From Thermus neutrinimicus (lineage in GTDB: Bacteria > Deinococcota > Deinococci > Deinococcales > Thermaceae), in NCBI RefSeq assembly GCF_022760955.1, contig NZ_JAKTNU010000002.1, positions 62,001 through 126,000 of the forward strand: a stretch of 64,000 nt of DNA, written 5' to 3'. The notes under the pieces are model-generated. The model made no database searches, had not been told where the DNA came from, and saw nothing but the letters and a program-made list of their open reading frames with translations. Positions 44,572 to 53,351 of this stretch are shown here, in pieces. How positions within the stretch are numbered: position 1 is the stretch's first letter; each line of letters opens with the position of its first letter. Made by a program: the position numbers and the translations under genes.

Positions 44572-46899
44572 ATGGAGGGCGTGAGGGAAGGGGAACTTCG
44601 GGAAAGGCTCCTCAGGCCCATCCTGCGGGAGCTGAAGGATGGGGCCAGGGACCAGGTGGTGGTGGGGGGCCTGGAAAACCTCATCCAGAACCTGGCCAAA
44701 CCCTTCCCCAGGCTCCAGAGCCTTTTCCAGGGATACGGGGGAAAGACCCCGGCGGAACGAAGGGAGATCCTCCTGGAGGCCATCCGCTTCCTCAAAGACG
44801 GCCTGACGGCCCCTCCCCCCAGGGCCCAGGCGGCCTCCATCCCCTCCCCGTCCCGCCGCCTCGCCCCCCAGGACCCCGCCCACCTCCTGGTGCCCCCGCA
44901 AAGCCGGAAGAAGCTTTCCGAGCTTTCCCTCCACACCGTGCGGGACCTCCTCCACTACTATCCCCGCCGCTACGAGGACCGCAGGACCCTCCCCGGGGTA
45001 CGCTTCCTGGAGGACGGCCAGAAGGCCACCCTTTCCGTGAGGGTGCTGAGCAAGGAGCTGGTGAAAACCCCCAAGAAGGGGATGCAGCTGGTGCAGGTGC
45101 GGGCCCAGGACGCCTGGGGCTTCCGCATCACCCTGGTCTGGTTCAACCAGACCTGGGTCCTCTCCCAGATCCAGGAGGGGGAGACCCTCATCGTCACGGG
45201 GAGGGTGCAGCGGCGAAACGGGGTGCAACTTTACGTGGAGCACTTTGAGAACGAGGGCACCGAGTCCCTCTCCACGGGCCGGATCGTACCCATCTACCCC
45301 GCCAAGGAGGGGATCGGACAGGCCTTTTTGCGCCGCACCGTCCACCGGGCCCTGGAGGCCGCCCTCCCCCTCCCCGACCCCCTCGAGCCCTACCGGGAGG
45401 AGCACCGCCTTCTTCCCTATACCGAGGCCCTTCGCCAGATCCACTTCCCCGAGGACGAGGAGGCCCTGCGAAAGGCCCTCCTCCGCTTAAAGTTTGACGA
45501 GTACCTCCTCTTGGAGCTAAAGGCCCTCCTGGACGCCGGGGGCATGGTCCTAGGGCGGAGCTTTAAGGTGGAGGCAACCTGGACGGAAACCTTCAAGAAA
45601 TCCCTTCCCTTCCCCCTGACCCGGGCCCAGGAAAGGGTCATGGCGGAGATCGCCCAGGACATGCAAAGCCCCAGGCAGATGGCCCGCCTCCTGCAGGGGG
45701 ACGTGGGCTCGGGCAAAACCGTGGTGGCCGCCTATGCCCTCTACCTGGCCGCCATGAACGGGGCCCAGGGGGCCCTCATGGCCCCCACGGAGATCCTGGC
45801 CAAACAGCACTACCAGAACCTCACCCAGTACCTTTTCCCCTTGGGGATTAGGGTGGAGCTCCTCTTGGGCTCCATGACCCCCAGGGAGCGGGAGGGGGCT
45901 ATCGAGAGGCTTCTTTCCGGGGAGGCCCAGGTGGCGGTGGGCACCCACGCCCTCATCCAGGAGGGAGTGGGGTTTAAGGACCTGGGCCTGGCGGTGGTGG
46001 ACGAGGAACACCGCTTCGGGGTGTTGCAACGGCGGGCCCTCCTGAAGCTGGCCAAGCTTCCCCCCGATGTCCTGGTGATGTCCGCCACCCCCATCCCCCG
46101 CTCCTTGGCCCTAACCCTCTACGGGGACCTCGAGGTCAGCCTCCTGGACGAGATGCCCCCGGGGAGGAAGCCGGTTAAGACCAAGGTCCTGCCCCACCGC
46201 CTCCGCCTCCAGGCCTACGCCTTCGCCCGGGAGGAGGTGAGAAAGGGGCATCAGGTCTTCGTGGTGGCCCCGGCCATCGAGGAATCCGAGGAGCTGGACC
46301 TAAAGGCGGCCACCGCCCTCTACGAGGAGCTTAAGGCCCTTCTCCCCGAGGTGCGCATGGGCCTTCTCCACGGCAGGATGCCCGCACGGGAGAAGGATAG
46401 CATCATGGAAGCCTTCCGAAAGGGGGAGTTCCACCTCCTGGTGTCCACCACCGTGGTGGAGGTGGGGGTGGATATCCCCAAGGCCAGCCTGATCATCGTG
46501 GAAAATGCCGAGCGCTTCGGCCTGGCCCAGCTCCACCAGCTTAGGGGCCGGGTGGGACGAGGGGGGCTTGAAGGCTACGCCATCCTCATCGCTGGGGAAA
46601 CCAGCCAGAAGACCCTAAGGCGCCTTAAGGTCCTGGAGGAATCGGGAGACGGCTTCTACATCGCCGAGATGGACCTGAAGCTAAGGGGCCCTGGGGAGCT
46701 AAGGGGTACCCGGCAGTCCGGCTACCCGGAGCTGAAACTGGGGGACCTCTCCCAGGACACCGAGGTCATCGAGCAGGCCCGGGCCCTGGCCAAACGCATT
46801 CTGGAGACCGACCCCGACCTTTCCCTACCCCAGCACCAGGCCCTTAAGGAGGAGCTTAGGGCCCAGGCGGAGCGCATCGGCTTCCGGGAGGTCATCTAG
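44572..46899 (+). CDS. recG: ATP-dependent DNA helicase RecG
   Basis: 775 residues. N-terminal wedge OB domain (VRVLSKELVKTPKKGMQLVQV region), then helicase motifs: Walker A QGDVGSGKT, DEEH as VVDEEHRFGVLQRR, SATPIPRSL, and the C-terminal motif VI QLRGRVGRGGLEG. It reverses stalled forks and moves Holliday junctions. The first about 100 residues are a Thermus/Deinococcus-type extension. Only 15 nt separate its ATG from the divergent M16 gene, so both promoters lie within or near those starts. Confidence 0.96.
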   Translation: MEGVREGELRERLLRPILRELKDGARDQVVVGGLENLIQNLAKPFPRLQSLFQGYGGKTPAERREILLEAIRFLKDGLTAPPPRAQAASIPSPSRRLAPQDPAHLLVPPQSRKKLSELSLHTVRDLLHYYPRRYEDRRTLPGVRFLEDGQKATLSVRVLSKELVKTPKKGMQLVQVRAQDAWGFRITLVWFNQTWVLSQIQEGETLIVTGRVQRRNGVQLYVEHFENEGTESLSTGRIVPIYPAKEGIGQAFLRRTVHRALEAALPLPDPLEPYREEHRLLPYTEALRQIHFPEDEEALRKALLRLKFDEYLLLELKALLDAGGMVLGRSFKVEATWTETFKKSLPFPLTRAQERVMAEIAQDMQSPRQMARLLQGDVGSGKTVVAAYALYLAAMNGAQGALMAPTEILAKQHYQNLTQYLFPLGIRVELLLGSMTPREREGAIERLLSGEAQVAVGTHALIQEGVGFKDLGLAVVDEEHRFGVLQRRALLKLAKLPPDVLVMSATPIPRSLALTLYGDLEVSLLDEMPPGRKPVKTKVLPHRLRLQAYAFAREEVRKGHQVFVVAPAIEESEELDLKAATALYEELKALLPEVRMGLLHGRMPAREKDSIMEAFRKGEFHLLVSTTVVEVGVDIPKASLIIVENAERFGLAQLHQLRGRVGRGGLEGYAILIAGETSQKTLRRLKVLEESGDGFYIAEMDLKLRGPGELRGTRQSGYPELKLGDLSQDTEVIEQARALAKRILETDPDLSLPQHQALKEELRAQAERIGFREVI

Positions 46900-46903
46900 A
46901 GGT

Positions 46904-46966
46904 ATGCCAGGGAAAGGGAAGGGACTCTTGGAGGCCGCCCAGGGGAGGTGGAAAGCGCCGGGATGA
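46904..46966 (+). CDS. Putative 20-codon upstream ORF
   Basis: ATG 46904 with AGAGG, ending in a TGA that overlaps the ATG at 46963 (ATGA). Begins MPGKGKGLLEAAQG. A candidate for translational coupling from recG into the zincin gene. Confidence 0.35.
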   Translation: MPGKGKGLLEAAQGRWKAPG

Positions 46967-47739
46967 GGGCCCTGCCCCACCCCCATATCCCCGCCTTCGC
47001 CTCCGAGGGAGGGGTCCTGAGGGCCGAAGGCCTCCGAGGCTACCTCCTGGAGCTGCGGGAAGCCTACACCGCCTACGCCCCGGTACCCCCCGTCACCCTT
47101 TACCTCCTTTCCGAGGGGGACTGGCGGGCCCTCGTGCCCTATCCCTACGGCCTGCCCTTTCAGCGAAGCGAGGGAGGGAAGCTTTCCCTCTTTGCCCCCC
47201 TCACCTATCCCGAAAGGCTCCTCCACCGTTTTCGGGAGGTCCTGCTTCCCCTGGGGCCACCTCCCATGGAAATCCCCGCCTTCTTGGACCTAAATCTGGG
47301 CCACGAGTACGCCCACGCCCTGCAGGTGGCCTGGCGCCTGAGGACGGGGGCAAGGTGGCTGGACGAGTTCTTCGCCAATCACCTCTTCCTCCTGGGCCTC
47401 ACCAAGGCCAGGCCGGACCTTGCGGAAGCCCTCCTGGCCTTTAGCCGCCACCTGAGCCGCCTGGAACCGGAAAGGCGAAGCCTCTCCGCCTACGAAAGGA
47501 GGCGGGGGGACTTGAAAAGCGCCCTATGGTTCCAGGCCCAGTTCACCCTGAAGTCCCAAGAAATCCTGGAAAGGAAGGGGGACGGCCTCCTCCTGGCCTT
47601 CCTCGAGGCCGCCCCCCTGGACCGGAAGAAGGGACACGCCATCCTGCTGGAAGAGGTTCCAGAGCTTAAGGCGTGGTTTGCGGCCTTCGGCCTCAAGGGC
47701 GTACCCTGGGCGCCACCTTCCCCTCCGCCAGGCTCCTAA
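46963..47739 (+). CDS. Putative zinc metallopeptidase (HExxH)
   Basis: 258 residues from ATG 46963, supported by the ATGA overlap with a 20-codon ORF; a GTG at 46948 is an alternative. The motif HEYAH (GHEYAHALQVAW) is a zincin site, and DEFFANHLF about 25 residues later supplies a third ligand Glu, as in gluzincins. No signal peptide. Family unknown. Convergent with and overlapping the esterase gene by 47 nt. Confidence 0.65.
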   Translation: MRALPHPHIPAFASEGGVLRAEGLRGYLLELREAYTAYAPVPPVTLYLLSEGDWRALVPYPYGLPFQRSEGGKLSLFAPLTYPERLLHRFREVLLPLGPPPMEIPAFLDLNLGHEYAHALQVAWRLRTGARWLDEFFANHLFLLGLTKARPDLAEALLAFSRHLSRLEPERRSLSAYERRRGDLKSALWFQAQFTLKSQEILERKGDGLLLAFLEAAPLDRKKGHAILLEEVPELKAWFAAFGLKGVPWAPPSPPPGS

Positions 47740-48682
47740 GCCACTCCAGGAAGGAAACCTCCCCCACCTTCAAGGAGTAAAGCTCCGGCCGGGGCAGGAT
47801 GCAGTGCTGGCCCCCCGGGGCCAGGTAGAAGGTGTAGTTTTCCGCCTGGGTTGGGGCCAGGATTGCCTTCATGGCTCCCTCCACCCACTCCTGGGCCGTG
47901 GCCTCCGAGGGCGTCCTTTCCCCTTTCATGAGCCCGTAGAAGAAGATCTGGGTGCCGTCCAAAAGGGTGGTGTACTGGGCGATCTGGGCCTTGGGGAAGG
48001 CCTTGGCCAGGGCAAGGTAGATCTCGGCCACCTGGGGATTCGGGGGCAGGCCGGGAAGCTCCGGCAGGCGCGGGCTCCACACGCCAAACCCCGGGAAATC
48101 CGGGGTACGCACCCCCACCCCCGCGTCCCCACAGACCGCAATCCGAGCGTTTTTATAGGTGGAAAGCACCTTATCCGCCCAGAACACTGCCCCGTAGGCC
48201 CCGGCGGAGCAGCCGGTGACGAAGACCCTTTCGGGGTCCGTGTGGTTGCGGAACACGTACTCCAAGGCCGCCAGGGCGTTCCTGGCCCCCTGGTGGTGGA
48301 CCTTGAAGCCCCCGTAGTCCACCGTGGCCCGGCCCACGTGGAGATCCCCCGTGCAATAGGGCACGAAGACGTGGGTCCAGCCGTAAAAGGGGTTGGCCAC
48401 GCTCAGGCGGTTGTAGATGCCCTGGGCCAGAAGAAGCTCCTGGACATCCACCCGCCTGCGGTAGGTCTGGCTTTGCGGGCCACAGGTGGCGACGTCCCAG
48501 CAGGCCCCGCCCCCCTGGAAGTCGATAACCACCTTTTTGGGATCCCCTGGGCTCACGTAGAACCGATAGGGGGAACCATCGGAGCACACGCCTCCTGGCA
48601 CCTCCACCGCCTTCCAGATGGCCTCGAGGCCCTGGGCCAGGGCCAAACCCAGGAGCAAGATCAGGGCTAAAAGCCGCCGCAC
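47693..48682 (-). CDS. Pectinacetylesterase-like secreted hydrolase
   Basis: 329 residues from a GTG start following GGAGGTG. Signal peptide (RRLLALILLLGLALA). Alpha/beta-hydrolase of the pectinacetylesterase/Notum group: oxyanion region VVIDFQGGGACWD, nucleophile GCSAGAYGAV and the late GGQHC histidine. Several cysteines suggest disulfides in the exported protein. Substrate uncertain; homologues in Thermus are annotated VtpJ-like. Confidence 0.82.
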   Translation of the reverse strand: MRRLLALILLLGLALAQGLEAIWKAVEVPGGVCSDGSPYRFYVSPGDPKKVVIDFQGGGACWDVATCGPQSQTYRRRVDVQELLLAQGIYNRLSVANPFYGWTHVFVPYCTGDLHVGRATVDYGGFKVHHQGARNALAALEYVFRNHTDPERVFVTGCSAGAYGAVFWADKVLSTYKNARIAVCGDAGVGVRTPDFPGFGVWSPRLPELPGLPPNPQVAEIYLALAKAFPKAQIAQYTTLLDGTQIFFYGLMKGERTPSEATAQEWVEGAMKAILAPTQAENYTFYLAPGGQHCILPRPELYSLKVGEVSFLEWLRSLAEGKVAPRVRP

Positions 48683-48700
48683 GCTTTCACCTCCGCCAGG

Positions 48701-48729
48701 AGTCTACCTGCCCCCTTAGACCAAGTCAA
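48701..48729 (-). promoter_or_regulatory. Promoter of the esterase gene
   Basis: TTGACT (48724-48729), a 17-nt spacer, TAGACT (48701-48706). The -35 starts inside the T-run of the CBS-gene terminator. Confidence 0.75.
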
Positions 48730-48754
48730 GAAAAAGAAGCCCCCTCGAGGGGGC
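48728..48754 (-). terminator. Terminator of the CBS-domain gene
   Basis: Stem GCCCCC / GGGGGC with a TCGA loop (48739-48754), followed on the minus strand by a T-rich run TTCTTTTTCT. Classic rho-independent form. Confidence 0.8.
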
Positions 48755-48777
48755 CTTCCTTTCCCTCTGCTAGAGCC

Positions 48778-49155
48778 CTAGAACACTGCCTTGCGCAGGA
48801 TATCCGTCACGGAGACGATGCCGATCACCTCACCCTGGATCACGGGAGCCCGGCGGATGCCGGTGTTGGCGAAGAGGCGGGCCACGTACTCCACGCCCAG
48901 GTCCGGGTTTACCGTGATCACCGGCTTGGTCATGATCTCATGCACCTGCACCGTGGCGGGATCCTTTCCGTAAGCGATCACCTTGTAGACGATGTCGGTT
49001 TCCGTGAGGATGCCGTAGGCGTCGTCCTCGTTCCTACGGTCCACGATGAGGGCCCGGAGGCCGGTTTCCTTCATGAGGTTGATGGCCTCCTTCACCGTGG
49101 CCGACCCCTGGATCTTCACCACCTCGGTGGACATGATGTCCTTGGCCTTTTTCAT
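48778..49155 (-). CDS. Two-CBS-domain protein
   Basis: 125 residues from ATG 49155, with GGAGGTGTGCC before it. Two CBS repeats (KDIMSTEVVKIQGSATVKEA; HEIMTKPVITVNPDLGVEYV), i.e. one Bateman module, expected to bind an adenine nucleotide. No fused effector. Stand-alone CBS proteins regulate by partner binding; partner unknown. The open frame upstream to 49485 is not used, since the Shine-Dalgarno is at 49155. Confidence 0.88.
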   Translation of the reverse strand: MKKAKDIMSTEVVKIQGSATVKEAINLMKETGLRALIVDRRNEDDAYGILTETDIVYKVIAYGKDPATVQVHEIMTKPVITVNPDLGVEYVARLFANTGIRRAPVIQGEVIGIVSVTDILRKAVF

Positions 49156-49211
49156 GGCACACCTCCGCGCCCGGTGGGACGGGGCTTTAAGGGATCCGGG
49201 CACTTTGCACA

Positions 49212-49226
49212 ATACCCCCAGGGTAT
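49212..49226. promoter_or_regulatory. Inverted repeat upstream of the CBS gene
   Basis: ATACCC-CCA-GGGTAT, 57 nt before the CBS start, in a region with TATTGT-like -10 sequence. Candidate operator. The rest of the 130-nt gap shows nothing else. Confidence 0.3.
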
Positions 49227-49285
49227 CCCCTTGGCTAGAGGCGAAAGTCCCTTTACCCTTATCTCCTACACTCCACCCGTAATCC

Positions 49286-52219
49286 CTAGGCCCACTCCAC
49301 CCGGCTTCCCGAGGGATGCTTGCGCACCAAAAGCCTGGCGGGAAGCCTTTCCGCCAGGGCCTCCACGTGGGTGACGATGCCCACCAGCCGCCCTCGGGTG
49401 GGAAGGGCCTCCAGCACCCCTGCCACCACCTCGAGGGTTTCCGGGTCCAGGGTACCGAAGCCCTCGTCCAGGAACAAAGCCCCAAGCCGCCCCCGGGAAA
49501 GCTCCTCGGAGAGGGCTAGGGCTAAGGAGAGGCTTGCCAGGAAGCTCTCCCCCCCGGAAAGGGTCTTAACCGGGCGCACCGCCTCCGTCCAGAGGTCCAG
49601 GACCTGGTACTCGTCCTCCTTGGAGCGCAGGCGGTAGCGCCCCGCGGAAAGGGTGGCCATGAGCTCATCCGCCCGCTCCACCAGGTTTTTCTGCCTGAGG
49701 CCCAGGAGGTAGGCGGGAAAGTTGTTCTGCTGGAGGTCAAAGGCCAGCTTCTCCCAGAGATCCACCTCCCGCACCACCTCCGCCAGGCGGGCCATAAGCT
49801 CCTGGCGGCGCTTTAGCCTTTCCCCCATCTCCCTAAGCCGCTCCTCCAAAACGGCCTTTTCCCCCATCCTGGCCTCGAGGCTCCCCTGCACCAGGGAAAG
49901 CTCCTCCTCCTCCCGCCTTAGGCGGGCCTCCACCTCCGCCAAGGGGGGAAGGGAACCGGGAAAGCGCGCCCTGGCCTCCCGTTCCACCTCCTCCAGGAGG
50001 GCCTCCACCTGGGCAAGCTCCTCCCGGTGGGCCCGGATCCTCTCCGCCAGGGCCTCCCGTTCCCTGGGGGGAAGGTAAAGGGCCTTAGCCTCCTCCTCGG
50101 GCATCAGGCCTGCCACCCGGCCCTTGGCCTCCTCCAGGGCCTTTCGCTGCTCCTCCTCCTGGGCCAGAAGCCCCGCCAGGGTCCTGGAGGCTTCCTCCCA
50201 GTCCTGGGCCAGGTGGCGGTCCGCCTTTTCCTTTTCCTCCAGCTCCTCCAACCTTCGGGAAAGCCTCCCCACGTGCTCCGCCACCGGGGTGCCCCCCGTC
50301 CTCTCCCGTAACAGCTGGTAAAGCCCAGCCGCCAGGGCCTCCTTCTCCTGGCGCAAGGAGGCCAGGGCCTCCCGGGCCCTTTCCCAGGCCCTTTCCGCCT
50401 CTCCCTTAGGGCCGGAAAACCCTTGGGATAACCGCTCCATCTCCTGGGCAAGCCGCCCTACCTCCTCCTCCAGGGCCCGGGCCTCCCCCTGTTTTTCCCT
50501 GTACCATTCCCTGAGCTCCTGAAGCTCCTTTTGCGCCTCAAGAAGCTCCCTTTCCAGGGCCTTGGGGTCCTTGGGAATGGGCTCAGCCCCCAGGGCCTCC
50601 AAGGCCTCGCGCTTGGCCCTCTCCTCCCCCTCCAGGGCCCCGAGCCCCGTCAGGACCCCCTTAAGGGCCTTCTCCCTCTCCTCCCGCCTCCTCCTCAGGT
50701 CCGAAATCCCCTGCTCCCCTTGGGGATGGGGCAGGGTGTGCACCACACCCCCGCACAAGGGGCAGGGCTCCCCTGGCCGCAAAAGGTCGCGGTAGGCGAG
50801 AAGCCCGAGGCGCCTTTCCTCCTCTTCCAGCTGGGCAAGCTCCCCCTCGAGGCGCCTCCGTTCCTCCTCCAAAACCCCCCGCCTCCTCCCCAGCTCCTCC
50901 AGCTCCTGGCGAAGCCGGTGGGCCTCCGCCCCCTTGAGGGCCTTCTCCAGGGCCTCCACCTGGGCCCGGGCCCGACTTCCCTCCACCACCAAGGCCTCCA
51001 AGGCCGCCTTGACCTGGCCCAAGGCCTCCTCCTTGGCCCTTAGCCGCCCTCCCACCTCCACCAGCTGGGATAGCTGCCGCTCCCTTTCCGCCAAAAGGGC
51101 CTCCTCCTGGAGGAGGGATTCCAGGGCCTCCGCGTAGGCCTCGGGAGCCAGGCCCCGCTTGGGGGCCGGGTGCTCCTTAACCCCCACCCGCCGCCATAGG
51201 GCCTCGAGGGCCCTCAGCCCCTCCGCCTGCAAAAGAGCCCTTCGAGCCTCCCTCAGGGCCTCGGGGTCAAAGGCCAGGGCCCGGCGGTCCTCTTCCAGCT
51301 GGGCAAGCCGGGCGCGCACCCTTTGCAGCTCCCTCTCCGTGGCCGCCAGGGCTTCCTCCTTCCTCCGCAAGTCCTGCCACAAGGGGAGGGCCACCTCCGC
51401 CTCCGAAGCCTTGGAGAGCCTTTCCTCCACCTCCGCCATGCGGGAAGCCTCGGCCCGCAGGCGGCCCAGGCGGCCTTCCAGCTCCCCTTTGCGGAGAAGA
51501 AGCACCTGAAGGTCCCTTAGCTCCGCCACCCCCTCCTCCAGGCGCCTTTTCTCGCCCTGAAGGCGGGCGATCTCCCGGGATAGGTCCGCCAGGGCCCTTT
51601 CCAGGTCCTCCTTGGCCTCGAGGCTCACCCCAAGAAGCCCCGCAAGCTCCCCCTCCAGCCGGCCCTTCTCCTCCAAGAGGGCTGCCCTGCGGGAGGCCGC
51701 CTTTTCCCTAGCCCTCTCCAACCGGGAAAGCTCAAAGAGGTCCAGGAGAATCCTCCGCCTTTCCCTGGCCTCTCCCTTGAGAAAACGGTCAAACTCCCCC
51801 TGGGGCAGCAGGAGGGCCCGGGTAAAGGCCTCGTAGCTGAGGCCCAAAAGCTCCTCCAAGGCCCGGTTCAGGGCCTCCAGGGTCTCCAGGGGCAAAAGCC
51901 GCTCCCCCGAGGACCCCAGCTCAAAGAGCCGCCCTTCGCTCCTCTTCCCCCGCACCCGCTCCACCCTATAGACCCTTCCCCCCACCTGGAAGGTTAGGCG
52001 GACCCGGGCCTCGCTGGCGGCGGGGTGGACCAGGCTTCCCACGTTCCGCCCCACCCGGGGCACCACCCCGTAAAGGGCAAAGGCCATGGCGTCCAGGAGG
52101 GTGCTCTTCCCGCTTCCCGTGGGCCCGGTGATGGCGAAAAGCTCCACATCGGAGAAGTCCACCCCCTGCCGCTCCCGGTATGGGCCAAACCCCTCAAGCT
52201 CCAGGCGCAAGGGCCTCAA
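49286..52219 (-). CDS. sbcC: DNA double-strand break repair ATPase SbcC
   Basis: 977 residues from TTG 52219, 6 nt after AAGGAGGTGG; it overlaps sbcD by 26 nt. Rad50-like: Walker A GPTGSGKS near residue 34, long coiled coil with the zinc hook CPLC (GEPCPLCGGVV), signature LSGGESF and Walker B LGALFLDEGFGTLD at the C terminus. Works with SbcD at blocked DNA ends and hairpins. The upstream extension of the open frame (to 52348) lies within sbcD and is not part of the gene. Confidence 0.95.
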   Translation of the reverse strand: MRPLRLELEGFGPYRERQGVDFSDVELFAITGPTGSGKSTLLDAMAFALYGVVPRVGRNVGSLVHPAASEARVRLTFQVGGRVYRVERVRGKRSEGRLFELGSSGERLLPLETLEALNRALEELLGLSYEAFTRALLLPQGEFDRFLKGEARERRRILLDLFELSRLERAREKAASRRAALLEEKGRLEGELAGLLGVSLEAKEDLERALADLSREIARLQGEKRRLEEGVAELRDLQVLLLRKGELEGRLGRLRAEASRMAEVEERLSKASEAEVALPLWQDLRRKEEALAATERELQRVRARLAQLEEDRRALAFDPEALREARRALLQAEGLRALEALWRRVGVKEHPAPKRGLAPEAYAEALESLLQEEALLAERERQLSQLVEVGGRLRAKEEALGQVKAALEALVVEGSRARAQVEALEKALKGAEAHRLRQELEELGRRRGVLEEERRRLEGELAQLEEEERRLGLLAYRDLLRPGEPCPLCGGVVHTLPHPQGEQGISDLRRRREEREKALKGVLTGLGALEGEERAKREALEALGAEPIPKDPKALERELLEAQKELQELREWYREKQGEARALEEEVGRLAQEMERLSQGFSGPKGEAERAWERAREALASLRQEKEALAAGLYQLLRERTGGTPVAEHVGRLSRRLEELEEKEKADRHLAQDWEEASRTLAGLLAQEEEQRKALEEAKGRVAGLMPEEEAKALYLPPREREALAERIRAHREELAQVEALLEEVEREARARFPGSLPPLAEVEARLRREEEELSLVQGSLEARMGEKAVLEERLREMGERLKRRQELMARLAEVVREVDLWEKLAFDLQQNNFPAYLLGLRQKNLVERADELMATLSAGRYRLRSKEDEYQVLDLWTEAVRPVKTLSGGESFLASLSLALALSEELSRGRLGALFLDEGFGTLDPETLEVVAGVLEALPTRGRLVGIVTHVEALAERLPARLLVRKHPSGSRVEWA

Positions 52220-53318
52220 GCTCCACCTCCTTGAGCACCTGATGGAACCGCTCCAGAAGCCCTTCCTCCTCCCGCCCCCGTTCCCCCAGGTAGCGTTGGT
52301 AGGCCTCCACCAAGCCCAGCTCCGGGGCCGAGGGTCCGTTTTCCCCATCCTCGAGGGCCCCGGCGGTCTCCACCGCCAGGAGATGGGGAAGCCCCTGGAA
52401 AAGCCTCTCCTTCACCGCCGGGGAAAGCCTGCCCTCCACCACCACCCGGAGGTAGCCGGGAAAGCGCTCCAGCTCGGCAAGCCTGCCGTCCAGCTCCTCG
52501 GGCTTCAGGCGCAGGGTCTTAAGGGGCCTCCCCCAGCGCTCCCTCACCGGGTGCACCCGGACCGGCCCCCTCTCGGGCACCTCCACCAGCAAAACCCCCC
52601 GCTCCGCCTCCTCCCCTTCGCCGAAGTCCAGCTGGATGAGGCTTCCCGCGTACCAGGCCATGGGGGCTTCGGCCACCTGCTGCTGACGGTGGATGTGGCC
52701 CAAGGCCACGTAACGGGCCCCCAGGGGCAGGGCGCTGGGGGGAACGGCATAGCTCCCCGTGAGGTGGAAGACGAACTCCCCTGCCCCCGGGCGAACCCCT
52801 TCCAGGGCAAAATGCCCCAGCATAAGGGGGCTTTCCAGGTTCAGGAGGATCCGCCTTAGGGCCTCCGCGTAGCGGCGGTGGCGCTCCTCGGCCTCCTGCA
52901 GGACCTTCTTCACCAGGATGCGCTCGGACACGAAGGGCAGAAGGGCCGCCCTAAGCCCCCCCACCTCCACCACCCCCCCTTCCTCCCGGAAAAGGGGCCT
53001 TCCCCGCACCGCCGCCCCCGCCAGGGCAAAAAGGGGGGCGAGGGCCTCGAGGCGCTCCTTGGGATCGTGGTTGCCAGCGATGACCAAGGCGGGAACCCCA
53101 AGCTCCCTAAGGCGCAGGAAAAACTCCACCGCCAGGGCCTCGGCCTCGGCGGAGACCTGGGGGCGGTCAAAGAGGTCCCCGGAAACCACCACCAGGTCCA
53201 CCCCCTCCTTGGCCACCATCTCCAGAAGGGTCTTCAACGCCTCCCCGATCTCGGGGGTGCGGTCCACGCCCTTTAATACCTTGCCCAGATGCCAGTCCGC
53301 GGTGTGCAATAGGCGCAC
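52194..53318 (-). CDS. sbcD: Nuclease SbcCD subunit D
   Basis: 374 residues from GTG 53318. The N terminus (V)RLLHTADWHLGK is exactly the family start, and CATAAT ends 7 nt before the GTG, so I prefer it over the ATG at 53327. Mre11-like motifs DWHLGK, VSGDLFDRP, GNHDP and GHIH-type metal ligands (ALGHIHRQQQ) are present. Exo-/endonuclease component of SbcCD. Confidence 0.95.
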   Translation of the reverse strand: MRLLHTADWHLGKVLKGVDRTPEIGEALKTLLEMVAKEGVDLVVVSGDLFDRPQVSAEAEALAVEFFLRLRELGVPALVIAGNHDPKERLEALAPLFALAGAAVRGRPLFREEGGVVEVGGLRAALLPFVSERILVKKVLQEAEERHRRYAEALRRILLNLESPLMLGHFALEGVRPGAGEFVFHLTGSYAVPPSALPLGARYVALGHIHRQQQVAEAPMAWYAGSLIQLDFGEGEEAERGVLLVEVPERGPVRVHPVRERWGRPLKTLRLKPEELDGRLAELERFPGYLRVVVEGRLSPAVKERLFQGLPHLLAVETAGALEDGENGPSAPELGLVEAYQRYLGERGREEEGLLERFHQVLKEVELEALAPGA

Positions 53319-53325
53319 GGCTCCC

Positions 53326-53331
53326 ATTATG
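53326..53331 (-). promoter_or_regulatory. -10 box of sbcDC (leaderless type)
   Basis: CATAAT on the minus strand, 7 nt before the GTG at 53318. Confidence 0.55.
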
Positions 53332-53351
53332 CCAGCCGGCAACCTTCCCCC

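Noticed and set aside
44557-45444. 300-residue N-terminal extension of the non-catalytic M16 peptidase
   Set aside because: Lies antisense to recG with no Shine-Dalgarno or family similarity; the family N terminus begins near the GTG at 44556.
52194-52348. Frameshift or fusion between sbcD and sbcC
   Set aside because: Both frames are complete; the 26-nt overlap with AAGGAGGTGG before a TTG is an ordinary coupled junction.
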